NCBI GenBank assembly: GCA_001599595.1
Contig: BCHH01000002.1
Location: 4,023,546 to 4,087,545, forward strand
Direction of reading: 5' to 3'
Source: Beverwykella pulmonaria
Lineage: Eukaryota; Ascomycota; Dothideomycetes; Pleosporales; Melanommataceae
DNA: 64,000 bases
The stretch's first letter is position 1; every line of letters begins with the position of its first letter. The notes below the pieces were generated by a model. It saw only the letters and a program-made list of their open reading frames with translations, was not told the DNA's origin and did not search any database. Positions 1 to 11,584 of the stretch are shown in pieces. The position numbers and the translations under genes are program-made.

Positions 1-299
1 TGGAATGTCTTACCGTTCGGTCCGCGGCAGTCTTGGCCGCTTCTGGGTCGTCGGAGAACAAAGAAACAACTAGCAAGCATCCGCAATTCTGCCGCACCTG
101 TCTGGGACAATCAAATTGCTGGATAGTGTGCGGGATACTATCAAAGCAGTAATGGGACTTGAGGAGTCCCTTCGTACTTCCTACAAAGAACCTGTCAATT
201 TGCGGTGAAGCGTGGTGCACACTACACGTTCTCATCACGATACAATGAAATTCGCCCTCAAAGAAGTTCACTAAACCAACGACCATCAATTCATCCAAA
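1..299. other. Left-edge non-coding stretch
   Basis: No coding region is supported here. It directly precedes the start codon of the HMG-box gene and probably holds its promoter and 5' leader. No TATA box or other element stands out. Confidence 0.4.
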
Positions 300-2439
300 A
301 TGTTGGCGAGTCGTGTGCTGCCGCCGCTCCTTCCGACTCCAACCCCTCCTCCTCCTGTCGCGACGTTCTTCAACATCCCGAGGAGATACGTCAAATCGAA
401 TATGCAGGTCGGTAACAATGCTTCTCACTCTCCTACGGAGGACGTGGAATCGCCACGGCAATTGCGGAAGAGCAGCAGAATTCTCGACACGCGGATAGCC
501 CCTACTTCGAGCCCAGTCCAGCGCATCAAGGAAAAGGAGCTTCCGTCACCAGAAGCCCCGTCTCCTCGCATCACCCGAAAGCGAATAGCGTCGTTCGATG
601 CAGTCGTCAATGGAAGGGTGTCGGCCAACAGGGACAGCCCTACGGATTCTAGGGTTTTGCAGAGTGCTTCATCCACTGCGTCTGGAGAACTTTCAGGACA
701 CGTTTGTCTCTGCCAGCCTGAACCCAAAATTCCCCGCCCGCGGAATGGTACGTCTGATTTCCTTGTTTATCCCCGATGTCGACAAAACCCCGACCCATCA
801 TCGTAACTAAGAACAAAGAATCTGCACTTTATTAGCAGTCAAGCTTCTCCAGCCGCTGAGTCTTTGTAGCTTTTATTCTTTATCGCCAGCACCACCAGCA
901 TGCCATCGCCGCTAGCAATCCTGGACTCGCAAACCCTGAAATTTCGAAGATTATCGGCGAACAGTGGCAGGCGGAAAGTGAGAGTAAGAAGAGGATCTGG
1001 CAGGACCTTGCGCAAGTATGTTTCTCGACTTTCGTCTCGTGAATCACTCCTGACACCATATGTAGGAAGAGAAGGCCAGACACAGCGAACAGTACCCCGA
1101 TTATCGCTACCAACCACGCCGCCTTGGTAAACCAGGGTCATTGCCTTCGAATCCTTCAGGCCAGCATACGACGGTCGATAGGTATCGTTGTCCCAGGTGC
1201 GGCGGCCGCAGCATCAAAACTCCCACGAGTCCGTTCCTCAACACGGCTTGCACACCGACTTTGCCTCCTCCCGACCTTTCGGAAAACCTCACACCAACGA
1301 CTCAATATCTTCCCATGATGAGCGGTCTTAGTCTGGAATCTCCAGTACACCGTCCGCCACGAAGACCAGGCCCATCTAACCTCAGCCAAATACAGGTGCC
1401 TGCTTCACCCCGTGGTGACACAGGACCATACCACCACAGTCACAGCCCTTCCTTGCCTTTGACGCCAGGTTCCAAGAGGCTACGATACAATAATTATCCT
1501 ATAAGCAGTAACGGACATAGGAGCGACGGCCCCTACTACTCCTATTCTCGTCGCGATTCTCTTCCTCCGATCCAGATGTTCCACCAGTCTCCTCCGAATA
1601 CTGGGACCGTGCCCCCTCCAAGGACGCCCTGTGACGTGCGCAGAGGCTGTGTCGACCTTAACGCTCTCGTCCCAAATCAGCATGGCCAGAGCAAAAGTGT
1701 CGAAGCAATGGTCATGAGCGTCCCACCCCCGGTTAAGATCAAAGTCCTGGGGCGCATCACGCCTCCACTTAAGGATCCCAGCCCCACGAGCCCAGCCATC
1801 CGAATCCGCGGCGCCGTCATTGCAGTGGAAGGCGACGACACCGAGGCAGTCAAAGAACTCGCAGAATGGCTCAAAGACTTCCTCTCCAAGGACAAAGAAT
1901 ACAGTCCCCGGGTCGCTGACCCTCCAAAAGGCCCCAGTGAGAACCAGACAGACGTCACGTTCGAAGATTACTTGGATCTAATCAAGGAGTGGCACGCGAA
2001 GAGCAAGGAGCTGGTCCAATATATCACCACGCCCGTTGCATCTTCCGACTCGGACAGCGAGGACAGAGACACCAGGGGCACGCCTTCATCGCAAGATGCT
2101 GCATCCAGTATGAAGCCGGTTGTCATTCTGCCGACCTACCAGCTCCACGCCTCGGATGCGTACACCTCGCGCATCCCGATTCGGGACTCGTACAGTCCGA
2201 CGGATCACTGGCAGTGGATGGCGACGCTGTGGCGGGGTACAATCGGCCCGGATCTTACTATTTATGTTCAGAGCCTGGAGGCCATGGAAGAGCCGAAGAA
2301 GTGGGTCGAGTTGAATGAGGAGGCGAGGTGTTTGACTGTGTGCAAGGAGAGCGCGGGGCGGTTTGAGAATAGTGCGTTGAGGAGAGTAGGTTTTGAGGTT
2401 GGGGAGTGTATTCAGAACATTGGGTCGCAGGGTCGCTGA
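300..2439 (+). CDS. HMG-box (Rox1/Ste11-like) transcription factor
   Basis: Probable sequence-specific nuclear DNA-binding regulator with one HMG box. Three exons join in frame: 300-747, 870-1015 and 1066-2439, giving 655 aa. Both introns are GT-AG (122 and 50 nt). The HMG box is visible only after splicing, at about residues 143-213. It begins with P-R-P-R-N-A-F-I-L-Y, has the motif E-I-S-K-I-I-G-E-Q-W, and ends with A-R-H-S-E-Q-Y-P-D-Y. The N-terminal 140 residues are Ser/Pro/Arg rich. The remainder is Pro/Ser/Tyr-rich and probably disordered, with one CPRC pair at 240-243 just after the box. The start at 300 is the first in-frame ATG; a later ATG at 402 is possible. The spacing and sequence fit the ROX1-like subclass of fungal HMG proteins rather than MAT1-2-1. 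Targets cannot be inferred. Confidence 0.88.
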
Positions 2440-3193
2440 AGACTTTGTATTGTCTGGACGGATAGAATGAGATGAGATGACGTGGCCTGTTCATTCACGT
2501 GTCGCGCTTGGGCAATGGCTCTTAGTCATTATGAGAGGGGATGGATATATATAAGATGGGCAGTCGCACTATGGGTATATAGTAGAGGTAGAGGTAGAGA
2601 TAGAGTCTGTGAAGCTCGTTGTTGCAATGCGAGCTAATAATCATCATTTGACTGGTGGACTATTTCTTGGCGCATGGTTCGGGGTGGTGTCACAGCCATC
2701 TGACTGCGCGGTGCGCCCAAAGCTAGTGGTTCATCCGAAAATTGAGGCATTTGCCAGTGGAATAGCTGTTTTGCATGCAAACACATGCCATTGTTTCCGC
2801 CCAACCCATGTGCTTAGAACCAGTGGGCGAAAGCAGCAGAGCAACAAACGTGTGAATGTGTGGCGGTGCGATGCGTGGCGCAGTCTTGGACAAAGCCGCC
2901 GGATACCGATGTCATGGACTTTCACATGGCACGCGGCGAACATTCATCGCCGTCACATGCTGCTCCCCAGCCAACCACCACGTCCGCAAAGCCGTGAACT
3001 ACCCCCGACTGGCGCTCTGCGCCGTCCAAAAAACCATGGGTGACCACGGCTGATTTGCCCTTTCTCTTTTGCTACGCTTCCCTCTTCTTTTTGCTGCTCT
3101 TTATGCCCACCATTGCGCGCTCTCGGTCCGCACATTGTCAAGGCGGAGGGGTCCGGACGCATTGTCCTGGATTTGTAACACGCAGACTCGACC
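2440..3193. other. Intergenic, promoter of hydrolase gene
   Basis: No gene is supported; the open frames here are short and unconserved-looking. It contains a short purine-rich simple repeat (gtagag/atagag) near 2582-2606 and a CT-rich tract around 3058-3100, which may be a promoter pyrimidine tract for the gene starting at 3194. Confidence 0.4.
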
Positions 3194-5582
3194 ATGATAG
3201 ACCATGTGCTGGGGCGGCCCTCGGTGCAGTTCCGCAAGATCCAGGTGCTGGCCGTGGTGTCGTTCTGGTCCTTCTACCTCTACAGGCGCGTCATTCTTCC
3301 CCCGAGGACTTGCGGTGCCTACATGCTGACCATTACGCAGAGGCGACCGCCACGGCCCACCCATTCTCCGCCGCATCTCTAACCTCCTGTCCAGCAAACT
3401 CACCATCTGGCAGACCGTCGTCGTAACCCTCCTCTACCTGTACGCCGCGCGCAACTTCGGCAAGTTGGTTGGCCTCGAGTGCCCCGAGCCTCTCGCCAAC
3501 CTCTACTCACGCTCCTACTTCCGCGCAACATGGGTCACGACCGCGCTCGACGCTGGTTTTTGGTCAGCCATGAAGATTCGTAGGAAGGGCATACGGGACT
3601 TGATGTCCATAGTCTTCACCATCTACTACATGATCTGCGCAGAGCAGGCGGACGAAAAGGTGCGCAAGATTCGGGCTACCTTAACTGTGGACCACCTGCG
3701 CGTGAGCTGGAACAAGGGGACGACGCCGTATTTGTCCGCCCTCACCAACTTGATGAGGCCAAGGCTCATGTGGTATCCGCCGCGCAAGATCAGGATCCCC
3801 AGGCCGAGAGAGAGCTCGTATAAGGAGCCGGTCGTGGCGTGGCTCTACTTCAATGGCCCGCTTTCGGCGCTCAAGAAACATGACAAGATTGTGTTGGATA
3901 TCCCCGGTGGCGGATTCGTGGCTATGGACCCCAGGAACCACGATGACAAGCTCATGGGCTGGGCGGGGAAGTCGGAGCTCCCGGTGCTGAGTCTGGATTA
4001 CAGGAAGGCGCCTGAGTTTCCGTATCCATATGCGCTGAACGAGTGCTATGACGTCTATCACACCATTGTCGCGACCCGTGGGCGGTGTGTGGGGCTGTCC
4101 GGAGAGCAGAGTCCCAAAATTGTGGTCTCGGGGGATTCGGCGGGAGGGAATCTGGCTGTGGGAATGGTGTTGATGATCCTGCAGACTGGCTCGACAGAAA
4201 CACGGCGGTGGCACGGCGAGATAGAACTGCCTCCTCCCGTGGGCGTAGTCCTCATCTATCCAGCCCTGGACATGAACATTGGCAATTGGATGACAGACGA
4301 ACAAATGGCGCTGATTCGCGACCGCCGAGTCCGCAAAACAAATCGTCCTATTTTGCAACACAAGAGCGCCGACTACCGCCACCTTGCACCGAATACGCCC
4401 GGCGCGTCTGATAATTCAGACGATGACGATGAGCGTCCGAGTGCGCGGCGAAGTCCTAAAGCTTCTGCCCCAACCCCAACGAGCGAGCAAGTTCTCGCGT
4501 CTCCGCAAACTACAATTCACCTCTCCGCCGCACATACAGGCCGAGACAGTAGCTCGCTCCCCCGCATAAGCACCAAATTCAACCTGAACAGCAATCGCCC
4601 TGTCTCGATAGACAGCGTAACCCAGACTCCTGAGCCCATGACCCCTAGCATCAACAGCACTCCCATAACACCCAAAACCCTCGCTCCAGCCCCCGCACCC
4701 CAAGTAAGCGCCATCCAAACCCGTCTAGCCATGTCCAGCATGATATCCTACTTCAACGACCGAATCCTAACCCCCGAAATGATGCGCGCCATGATCATCC
4801 TCTACATCGGTCCCCACATCCGCCCTGATTTCAGCACCGACTTTCTGCTTTCCCCCCTCCTCGCCCCAGAGTCCCTCCTCGCCAAGTTTCCACGGACCTG
4901 GATGCTGACGGGTGAACGCGATCCGCTCGTAGACGACACCGTCATCTTCGCAGGGCGGCTGCGCCAAGCGAAGCGAGCGGAGTGGCAATATGGGAAAGAA
5001 ATGGGTCTGGAATGGGCAAGGGGCGAGTTCAGGGAGGAAGATTGGGTTAACGTGGATTTGATTCCCGGCATCTCGCATGGGTTTTTGCAGTTTGTGAGCG
5101 TGTTTCCCGAGGGCTGGAAGTATATTCTGCGCTGCGGTAAGTGGATGAATGAGGCATTTGAATTGGCGGATCGGAATGGCGATTTCGAACATGACACGAC
5201 CCCGACTCCGTACTCCCCTGTGCATCGTAGGAGGAGTGAGAGGAGTGACTACTTTGGCTCGGGTGCTACTGTCGGGCTTGCGGAAGCGGTAAATGGTCTG
5301 AGTAGTAGCAGGCAGCGGCACCATAGACGCTCAGGGACGGCAAGTTCGGCAGATGAGGATCGCCCGCTTGAAATGACGGTGCTGAGGGGCACACCATCGT
5401 CGAAGGGTAAGCCGAGGCCAAGTGAGCAGAGGGGGAGGGGTAGGGGCAGAGGGAGGGGAAAGAAGGAGGGGAGACGGAAGAGTTTGGTTAGTTTGGCGAG
5501 TGAAGATGACTTATTGGGGCGACGGATGAAGGGGTTGACTGGGGGGTTGATGGGGGAGGGGGAGGAGAGGAATGGTGTGTAG
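3194..5582 (+). CDS. Alpha/beta hydrolase fold-3 (HSL-like) lipase/esterase, membrane anchored
   Basis: Predicted serine hydrolase of the hormone-sensitive-lipase/arylacetamide-deacetylase group; the natural ester is unknown. Exons 3194-3285 and 3341-5582 join to 777 aa. Two hydrophobic N-terminal segments (about residues 17-30 and 52-66) suggest membrane anchoring. The oxyanion motif is P-G-G-G at 219-222, with Pro where HSL enzymes usually have His. The nucleophile is S297 in G-D-S-A-G, the acid is probably D558 in G-E-R-D-P, and the base is H610 in I-S-H-G-F. A Ser/Pro-rich insert of roughly 140 residues separates the nucleophile region from the acid and His. The C-terminal 140 residues are basic, with an R-G-R run, and probably disordered. 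The splice joining residues 30-32 uses a GC-AG intron. The next gene is far downstream, so it stands alone. Confidence 0.88.
3286..3340 (+). other. Candidate GC-AG intron
   Basis: A 55-nt intron is needed to join the N-terminal membrane segment to the hydrolase frame. None of the GT dinucleotides in the preceding 40 nt with a usable phase resembles a donor, and the best-placed one, at 3290, leaves the wrong phase. AG|GC at 3285/3286 restores phase exactly with the acceptor GCAG at 3340, and a CTGAC branch-like motif lies just upstream. It yields the residues Y-R-G-D-R-H-G across the junction. Confidence 0.55.
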
Positions 5583-5929
5583 GGTGGGGGAGATGGGGGT
5601 TGTAGATATTTACATGAGTGTCGTGAAAGGTCGGGTTTATAGTAGGAGAAAGGTTAGGCTGCAAAGCATAGGCAATGATACTACATGTTAACAGAGTACA
5701 TAAAGATATAAATGTATTGTTGATACCTATGATTGTAAAATAAACTTAATGTCCTTATGACATTACCTCGTCTATTCCTGGTACGTACCACATGAGTGTA
5801 AAGTCAGTCTCCGCAAAGACTGCAGCTGTCCAGATATCAACTCATGTGCAGGCAACGAAGGGCTAGCAGACTATCTAATAGTTCCTAACAGGGGACGGAA
5901 ACATGCTTCAATAGTAGGAAGTATATGCA

Positions 5930-6004
5930 TGGTGATGATGTGCCTGGTGATGATGTGCCTGGTGATGATGTGCCTGGTGATGATGTGCCTGGTGATGATG
6001 TGCC
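5930..6004. repeat. 15-bp tandem repeat, five perfect copies
   Basis: The unit tggtgatgatgtgcc is repeated five times without a mismatch over 75 bp. On the minus strand it reads as a G-T-S-S-P pentapeptide within a 137-codon open frame. That frame has no other coding hallmark, so I treat the array as a non-coding minisatellite. Confidence 0.9.
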
Positions 6005-6342
6005 GTGGTGATGGAGCGGGTATTGGCTTGGGGTGGGTCGCGAGAGTGGAAAAGGTCGAAGTTGGGGTGTGGGGTGGATTGAGAGTGTGGAAGGGTTAGG
6101 AGGCGTGAAAGGAGCTGGAAGCTTGAAGGGTCGGGATAGCCATGATCTGGCTACAAAAGCACGACTAGCTGGTTGACTCACTGGAACATGAAGCATGTGC
6201 AAAAGCAATAGCCTTAGAGGTAGGAATGGAGATAAGAGGAACATATTTTGGCCGTGGCTGGCCAGAAAGTGGAAGGGAGTGCAAGGCAATCCATCCATGG
6301 ATGTTGAGAACGTTGAAGGACATGGGGGCTAAATGCTTGTCA

Positions 6343-6425
6343 GTTTGGAAGGCTGGAAGGCTAGAAGGCTGAAGGGCTGGCAGGCTGGAATGTGAAGGGC
6401 TGGTGGGCTGGAATGTGAAGGGTGT
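6343..6425. repeat. Imperfect ggctgga minisatellite
   Basis: Variants of ggctggaa / ggctagaa / gggctggcag follow one another. The block gggctggaatgtgaag occurs twice in succession near the end. It is probably a decaying simple repeat. Confidence 0.6.
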
Positions 6426-7310
6426 CTAGCGTAGAGGGCTCTAGAAGCTAGGATAGTCCGGCTAGAGGGTTTGGATGGCTGGAACGTCAAGGATGGAATA
6501 TGTGCTTTTGACAGGACAACCGAGTCACAGGTATCTTGCAAGCCTGCCCCCTAGAGTACGAGGTCGGGAAGTGCAAAGTGTCAACCTGTAGGTATGCATA
6601 CAGGCCTATATGTTCCGTTTAGGAGAGGTTGTCAGGGAGGGTTGAAATGACTCTGGCAGGGATCTTCAGGCGTAAGTTCTACACAGTATAGAAAATATCC
6701 TCACTACAAAACAGATTATTTTGTTCTTCTTGATACAAGTATCCTTCAAAGGTACTCGTCTTATGGCCCTATGCTGCGAATGGTGTGTTGTTCTTTAGAA
6801 TAAAGTCTGCCACCCCTGGAACACACTGCAGACGTAACGCCGGGTAGAAGATTGGCGGTGAAATCGTATGACAACTTTTATACCCCCGGTAAATCCTTGC
6901 AATTCTAAGTGGCGTGCCAGCAAAGAAAACTTTGAGTATTTCCGTTGATCTCCAGACGTGGTTTTCAGCACTAATATCTTTTGCTAGGCGTAATCACCTG
7001 AGGACTTGATTCCCAGCAATCATGTCTAATTGGTAGACAGTGTGCCTTCGGCTGGGATAGGGAATCTCGCAATCAGGTGTCGAATCTCGCCACCAATAAC
7101 CGCCGCTGTTTGGGACTTTTGACAAGGGCGCGGCCACCTGAGATGTGGATAAGTTCGCGAAAAATCCCGATCAGCTCATAAACTAAACTCTAGGCTTTCA
7201 AGTACGTAATCCTTTTAGGCTTAAGGGATAGAAGAGATCTAGAACGGATCTAAAGCACCCTCAGCCTGGATGGAGCGCTTAATGTGGTGTATGTTTATTT
7301 TGAAGATATG

Positions 7311-8170
7311 GCTTGTGATCTTTCTCGACACAACTTCTGGTGGTGTTACTGTTGAAGTTTTGCGTAGCGGCAAGATAGACCGGGGTAGCGAGTTCAGAGC
7401 AATTTGACTAGCAGGCAAAGCATGTTTAACTTGGGTAAAACTATGAAATAGGCATTTTGCTTTTTTTACTTTTTTTGGGAAGTTGGTGGTGATCTTCGCC
7501 ACCAAGTCGTATAATTTGTAAGACCATTAGGGAATTTTGTTGGTGTTGAGCCTCCGATAACAATTGCTTGAGCTTGAAGCGAGATGTGGAGCTAGTCCTG
7601 TCTGGTCATGTTTACCACCTGCTGCTATTGGTGTTTGGATTGAGACAGTAGGATGAAGGAAGTTAAGAACCTGGGCCTATTTGGTTAGCGAGCCAACTGA
7701 CTCTGGCTTCGCATAGTCGGTCGACTGATGCCATTGAGCCCGCTGATAATCTGAAAGCATCTCATAATTTTCTCCACCATGTTCCACCAGTATTGGCCCC
7801 TTGAAGGCTGGGAAATTGCTTGTGATTTTCGTCGCCAACTCTTGTTTGGGTTGAGGTCTTAGTAGCGGTAAGATCAAGCAGAGATGAAGTTGAGAAGATG
7901 TTATTGGCAAACCGAGTCATCTTCAGCTTGCATTGAAATGGCCATCAAGCCTCTTGAGTTTGTTGACGATCCTCGAAGAATCTCATGATCTTCGCCACCA
8001 ATTTCCGTGGATATCGATTGTAAAGAGCGGTGTGATAAGCTAGAAAGTGCATCTCAAACAGTCCAATGAGCAGACGAATGGTATCCGGCTTGAATTAAGA
8101 TTTCGATTACAAGTGGAGGGTTTGTGGTGTTCGTTGATTTCTATGGCGTTTCTTGTGATGTTCGCCACTA
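7311..8170. repeat. Degenerate tandem repeat, period about 166 bp
   Basis: A motif close to tgtgatcttcgccaccaa appears at about 7312, 7487, 7820, 7983 and 8152. The spacings are 175, 333 (twice about 166), 163 and 169. A second shared block close to tagcggtaagat lies 40-55 bp after three of these. The intervening sequence is strongly diverged. This looks like an old tandem array that has decayed; no coding frame runs through it. Confidence 0.5.
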
Positions 8171-9580
8171 ACATGCGCAGGTGTGAGATTTTGGAGAGGC
8201 GTGATAATCCTGGGAGCAGAATCTAAACGGTCCAATAAGAAAGCGACGGGCGTGAACTGGGCATGGACTCCTCGTTGAGTCCAACGAAACATTGACAGTG
8301 CCAGCAGAAACGTCAACAGGGAAGGCTAACATCAAACAGAGGTGTAGCGGCAGGATAAGGTGAACTACAGCAATGGGCCAATTCTATTGGCTGGGGTAAG
8401 ATTTCGTTCAGCTTGACATGGACCGGGCCGATTCCGTGCAAATTCGCTGGCATTATGGTATCTTGTATGCCGTACACAGCATCGATCGAGACATCAATTG
8501 GTGGTTTCAAGGCGGTCTAGCGGCGGTAAATCGATCGTTCACAACCCCTGCAGCTGCACGATAACACCAGGGTGCTCAACCTCCAGTCACGACAACTGCT
8601 GGACGACCTCTCTTCCCCCCTCCTCTCCTTTCCTCATGACGTATTCCCGCGCCCAAATTCGGGATTCGAAAGAAGCATATGCTTATTCCAGAAGCCCTCC
8701 CGGCGTCCCCCACACTCGTATTCTACGCGAGCCAACTCGTGGCTCGCCCGGCTCGCCCCATGGCGTTGTTCTATCGCCGGTTTACGTACAAGGCATCAGA
8801 TGCATGTTTGCGATCTCCCCCCCCCACAGCGACTATGGCATCCCCGCTTCGCGACAGAGCATGCAGGCCGGATGATTGTCTCCGCGTCGGGCGGGCGATC
8901 GGCCCAGCTGTAAGGAGCGATGCGCGCAAGTCTTGTGCAGCATGATCTGCGTTCCGGCGACGAGATGGCGGGCGCGGGCGAGTTGAATAGGAGGGGCGAG
9001 GGGCGGTAGGTTGTGCCAACGCCAACTACGTTTGCTTTTTGGCCTCGTAATTTTAAAAAAAGTCGGCAAAGGGAAAAAAAATAAGGTGGGAGGGAGGTGC
9101 GCTTTCAAGGGGAGGAGGCTACGTTGTCTCTCTGGCCTTTGTATTTTACTTTGTGATTTTCTTAACTTTTCCATCTCGTTGAATCCATCGCGCTGCATCG
9201 GTTTCTTACGTCTTTGCTGTTCTCTTTGGCGTTGACGTCTTGGGCTCAGAAACGCCAGATTTAAAGGACCCGTCGACTTTTGCGCTGCGCAGATAGGTGA
9301 CATATGTACATGTCCTCAGCAAGTTCGCCGACAGATACCCGCCCGCCGCAATTCAGAGCTGCGAATCAGCCTCGTCCTTTTGTTTAGCACACAGTCCTTT
9401 GCTCGATCAACAATTGCCATATCCGTCGTCACCACCAGATATCGGCCCTGCCAATCGCACGCAAACCCTCCGATCGACCACGAGACAAGATTGGAAAAAT
9501 CCAGCACACCAATTCTCCCGCTCTTTCCCTCACACACCATCCGCCTGTCTCTCCCGCGCCAATCCGATCGATCCCGCACC

Positions 9581-9781
9581 ATGTGCTACATCCTCTATAC
9601 ACTGCACGTCTGCCAGCACTGGATACCCCAGCCGCAACCGGGCAACGGTCCTATATTGCGAATTTGTAAAGATGCCGAGGCATTGAGGCTAGGACGACCA
9701 TGTCCAGAGACGGAGCATAGAGTTGCGAATCGCAGCCAAGGAATGTGCGAGAAGTGTCTTTGGAATAAAGTTAGTAAATAA
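9581..9781 (+). CDS. Small Cys-containing protein (66 aa), unknown
   Basis: A single-exon 66-residue frame starts at ATG 9581, preceded by a C/T-rich leader and the context cgcaccATG. I do not recognise the family with certainty. It has six cysteines, including a C-x-x-C pair near the C-terminus (C-E-K-C), a Trp-Ile-Pro-Gln-Pro segment, and no signal peptide. The composition and regular cysteine placement look like a short zinc-binding intracellular protein of the kind common in ascomycete genomes. It lies alone in gene-poor DNA. It could still be a chance frame. Confidence 0.45.
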   Translation: MCYILYTLHVCQHWIPQPQPGNGPILRICKDAEALRLGRPCPETEHRVANRSQGMCEKCLWNKVSK

Positions 9782-11584
9782 TGGATTGGGATGGTGAGAA
9801 GGAGTTATGGAATTTGGAGGGGAGGGAAGAGCAGTGCATTGCGTATCCAAAAGAAGGATAATAAGAGGTCACGGCAGAGAGAAGGCGGGAGCGGTAATGT
9901 AATACAAAATAGGGAAAGAAAGAGCCTGTCAGGCAATGGCTTTGAAAGCCTGTGTGGAGGAGGAGGATTAGTAAAACTTCACAACACGGTGGTGAAGGTT
10001 GTCTGGCATAGTGATCGGAAACAAGCACCAACACATTGTTACGACACTACCAGGATGGCGACAAAAATCACGTGGCGAACACTTCAATCAAGTGGAGATC
10101 TGGGGACGTAGAAGGCATGGCGATGAGGACCATACGATAGCTGTTAACTTGGCCAACGAAACAAACTGCAAACAACCAACTCTGTCAAAGCCAAAACAAA
10201 TGACCATTATCAGATGGTGAAACCTCAATCATAGAAACAAGCCGCCCTTCACCCACTCGCCCACACCGATCACGCCGAGCCGAAGATCTGAATCTCGAAT
10301 CCTCGACTTCATGTACAGCAACAACTGAGCGCAACCAACCGACAGCAGCTGACCAACGGGGTTAATGTTTTCGAAGACGCCGAATTTATTGGTGAGAATA
10401 AACAGTCTTCATAATAAACACCATCGATGACGGTCTCGCAAGACTATCACTGCAGTACACTGGCAAGCAACGGGGGGGTGCTGAACAGCGTTACACTGTC
10501 CTCCTTCATCCATTATCGACTTTCTCTTTCCCAACAACGACAGCGTGAACCCAGCACTAACAGTTCACCACGCGATTCTGAGTTTGGAAAACGTACCTAA
10601 AGCAGCCATACCAACATCAGCCACGCCGACAAGCTTAAGTCGACCAAGTCAAACGCAATCCATCCCGGCCACCAACCAAAAATATGCTGGCAAGGTTATA
10701 GGCATTACATATTTTACGAACGCATAAACTTCTACGAGCCCCTCTATCCATGCGAGGCTAGTCGCCCTGGCCCAGAAGGAGCAGTAGATTGCTTGGAACC
10801 CGGTTGAATGCGTCTATGGATAACATGAAGGGTTCGATTAGTTGTTGGAGCGAGCACTGCGTTACTTGTTGAAGGCGAAAATGTAGTGATTGAGTCGGGC
10901 GTATATTGAAAGGACGGGAAGGGCGTCGAATACGAAATGTGACCCGGTTGGGGTGATTGGATATTTATCTCGCGTTTCAGGAGTTTAGGAAGCGGGTATG
11001 GGGAGTTTGGGCATGAGATTTGGAATTTGGAATTTGGTATTTGGTGTCTGGATGGGCGAGCACTGCTGGTCATGCTGGAACTTCATGAATGTTGTAGGAT
11101 AGGGAACAAAGCTTCATATATATTGTAATACCATGATTATCCATTTAAGCTTTCCTTGTATACCATATTGTGTCAACTTAGACGCCTCCACATATTATGA
11201 GTTTTGCTTCTGAAATAGACGCTCCTAAGCTAATGACTTTAGAGCTTCATATAACATTATATCTGTGCAGTTCCAAAACTAGCAATAGTTGACCATGCTC
11301 CTTTGCTCTTACTACTCCTCGACTTTAGAATAGAGACGCTCACAAGGGTGTGGTCAGCATCCTCACGGCTAGCGCCTGCAGGCCATTTAATTTAAATCTG
11401 CTCCACTGGCAGGCTAGGAGAGAGCGACGGCACAGTATCTCAGCCGACAGCACCCCAGCCACGGATCTCAGCCTTTCTGCTCAGCACAGCATGCCGGACC
11501 CTTTCCATCTCAGCAACTTCTGCTTCGTTCAGTTCCTACTTCCCGCGCGCGGGCGCGAAGTCGACCTAGACGGCGCATAGAGCG
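9782..11584. other. Gene-poor stretch before the NLR locus
   Basis: No gene is supported. Open frames are under about 110 codons and lack recognisable motifs. A short ggaatttggaatttgg duplication lies near 11018-11044. The last 100 bp stay open in the frame of the downstream patatin exon but contain no in-frame ATG. Confidence 0.4.

Larger units (their letters stand above)
5583..9580. other. Gene-poor, repeat-bearing stretch
   Basis: About 4 kb without a supportable gene. Frames are short and the longest ones run through simple repeats. It contains a perfect 15-bp tandem repeat, a loose G/A-rich minisatellite and a set of degenerate units spaced about 166 bp, each listed separately. The last kilobase is richer in C/T and probably includes the leader and promoter of the small gene at 9581. 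Confidence 0.5.

Noticed and set aside
3681..4382. 233-codon minus-strand ORF
   Set aside because: Exactly antisense to the catalytic core of the hydrolase gene; no motif of its own.
5930..6004. CRISPR-like direct repeats
   Set aside because: Units are contiguous with no spacers, and the genome is eukaryotic.
5885..6298. 137-codon minus-strand ORF with G-T-S-S-P repeats
   Set aside because: Its length depends on the 15-bp tandem repeat; no start context, domain or conserved neighbour.
7025..7097. tRNA-like sequence ending in ctcgccacca
   Set aside because: An A-box-like and weak B-box-like motif are present, but no acceptor or T-stem pairing can be drawn.
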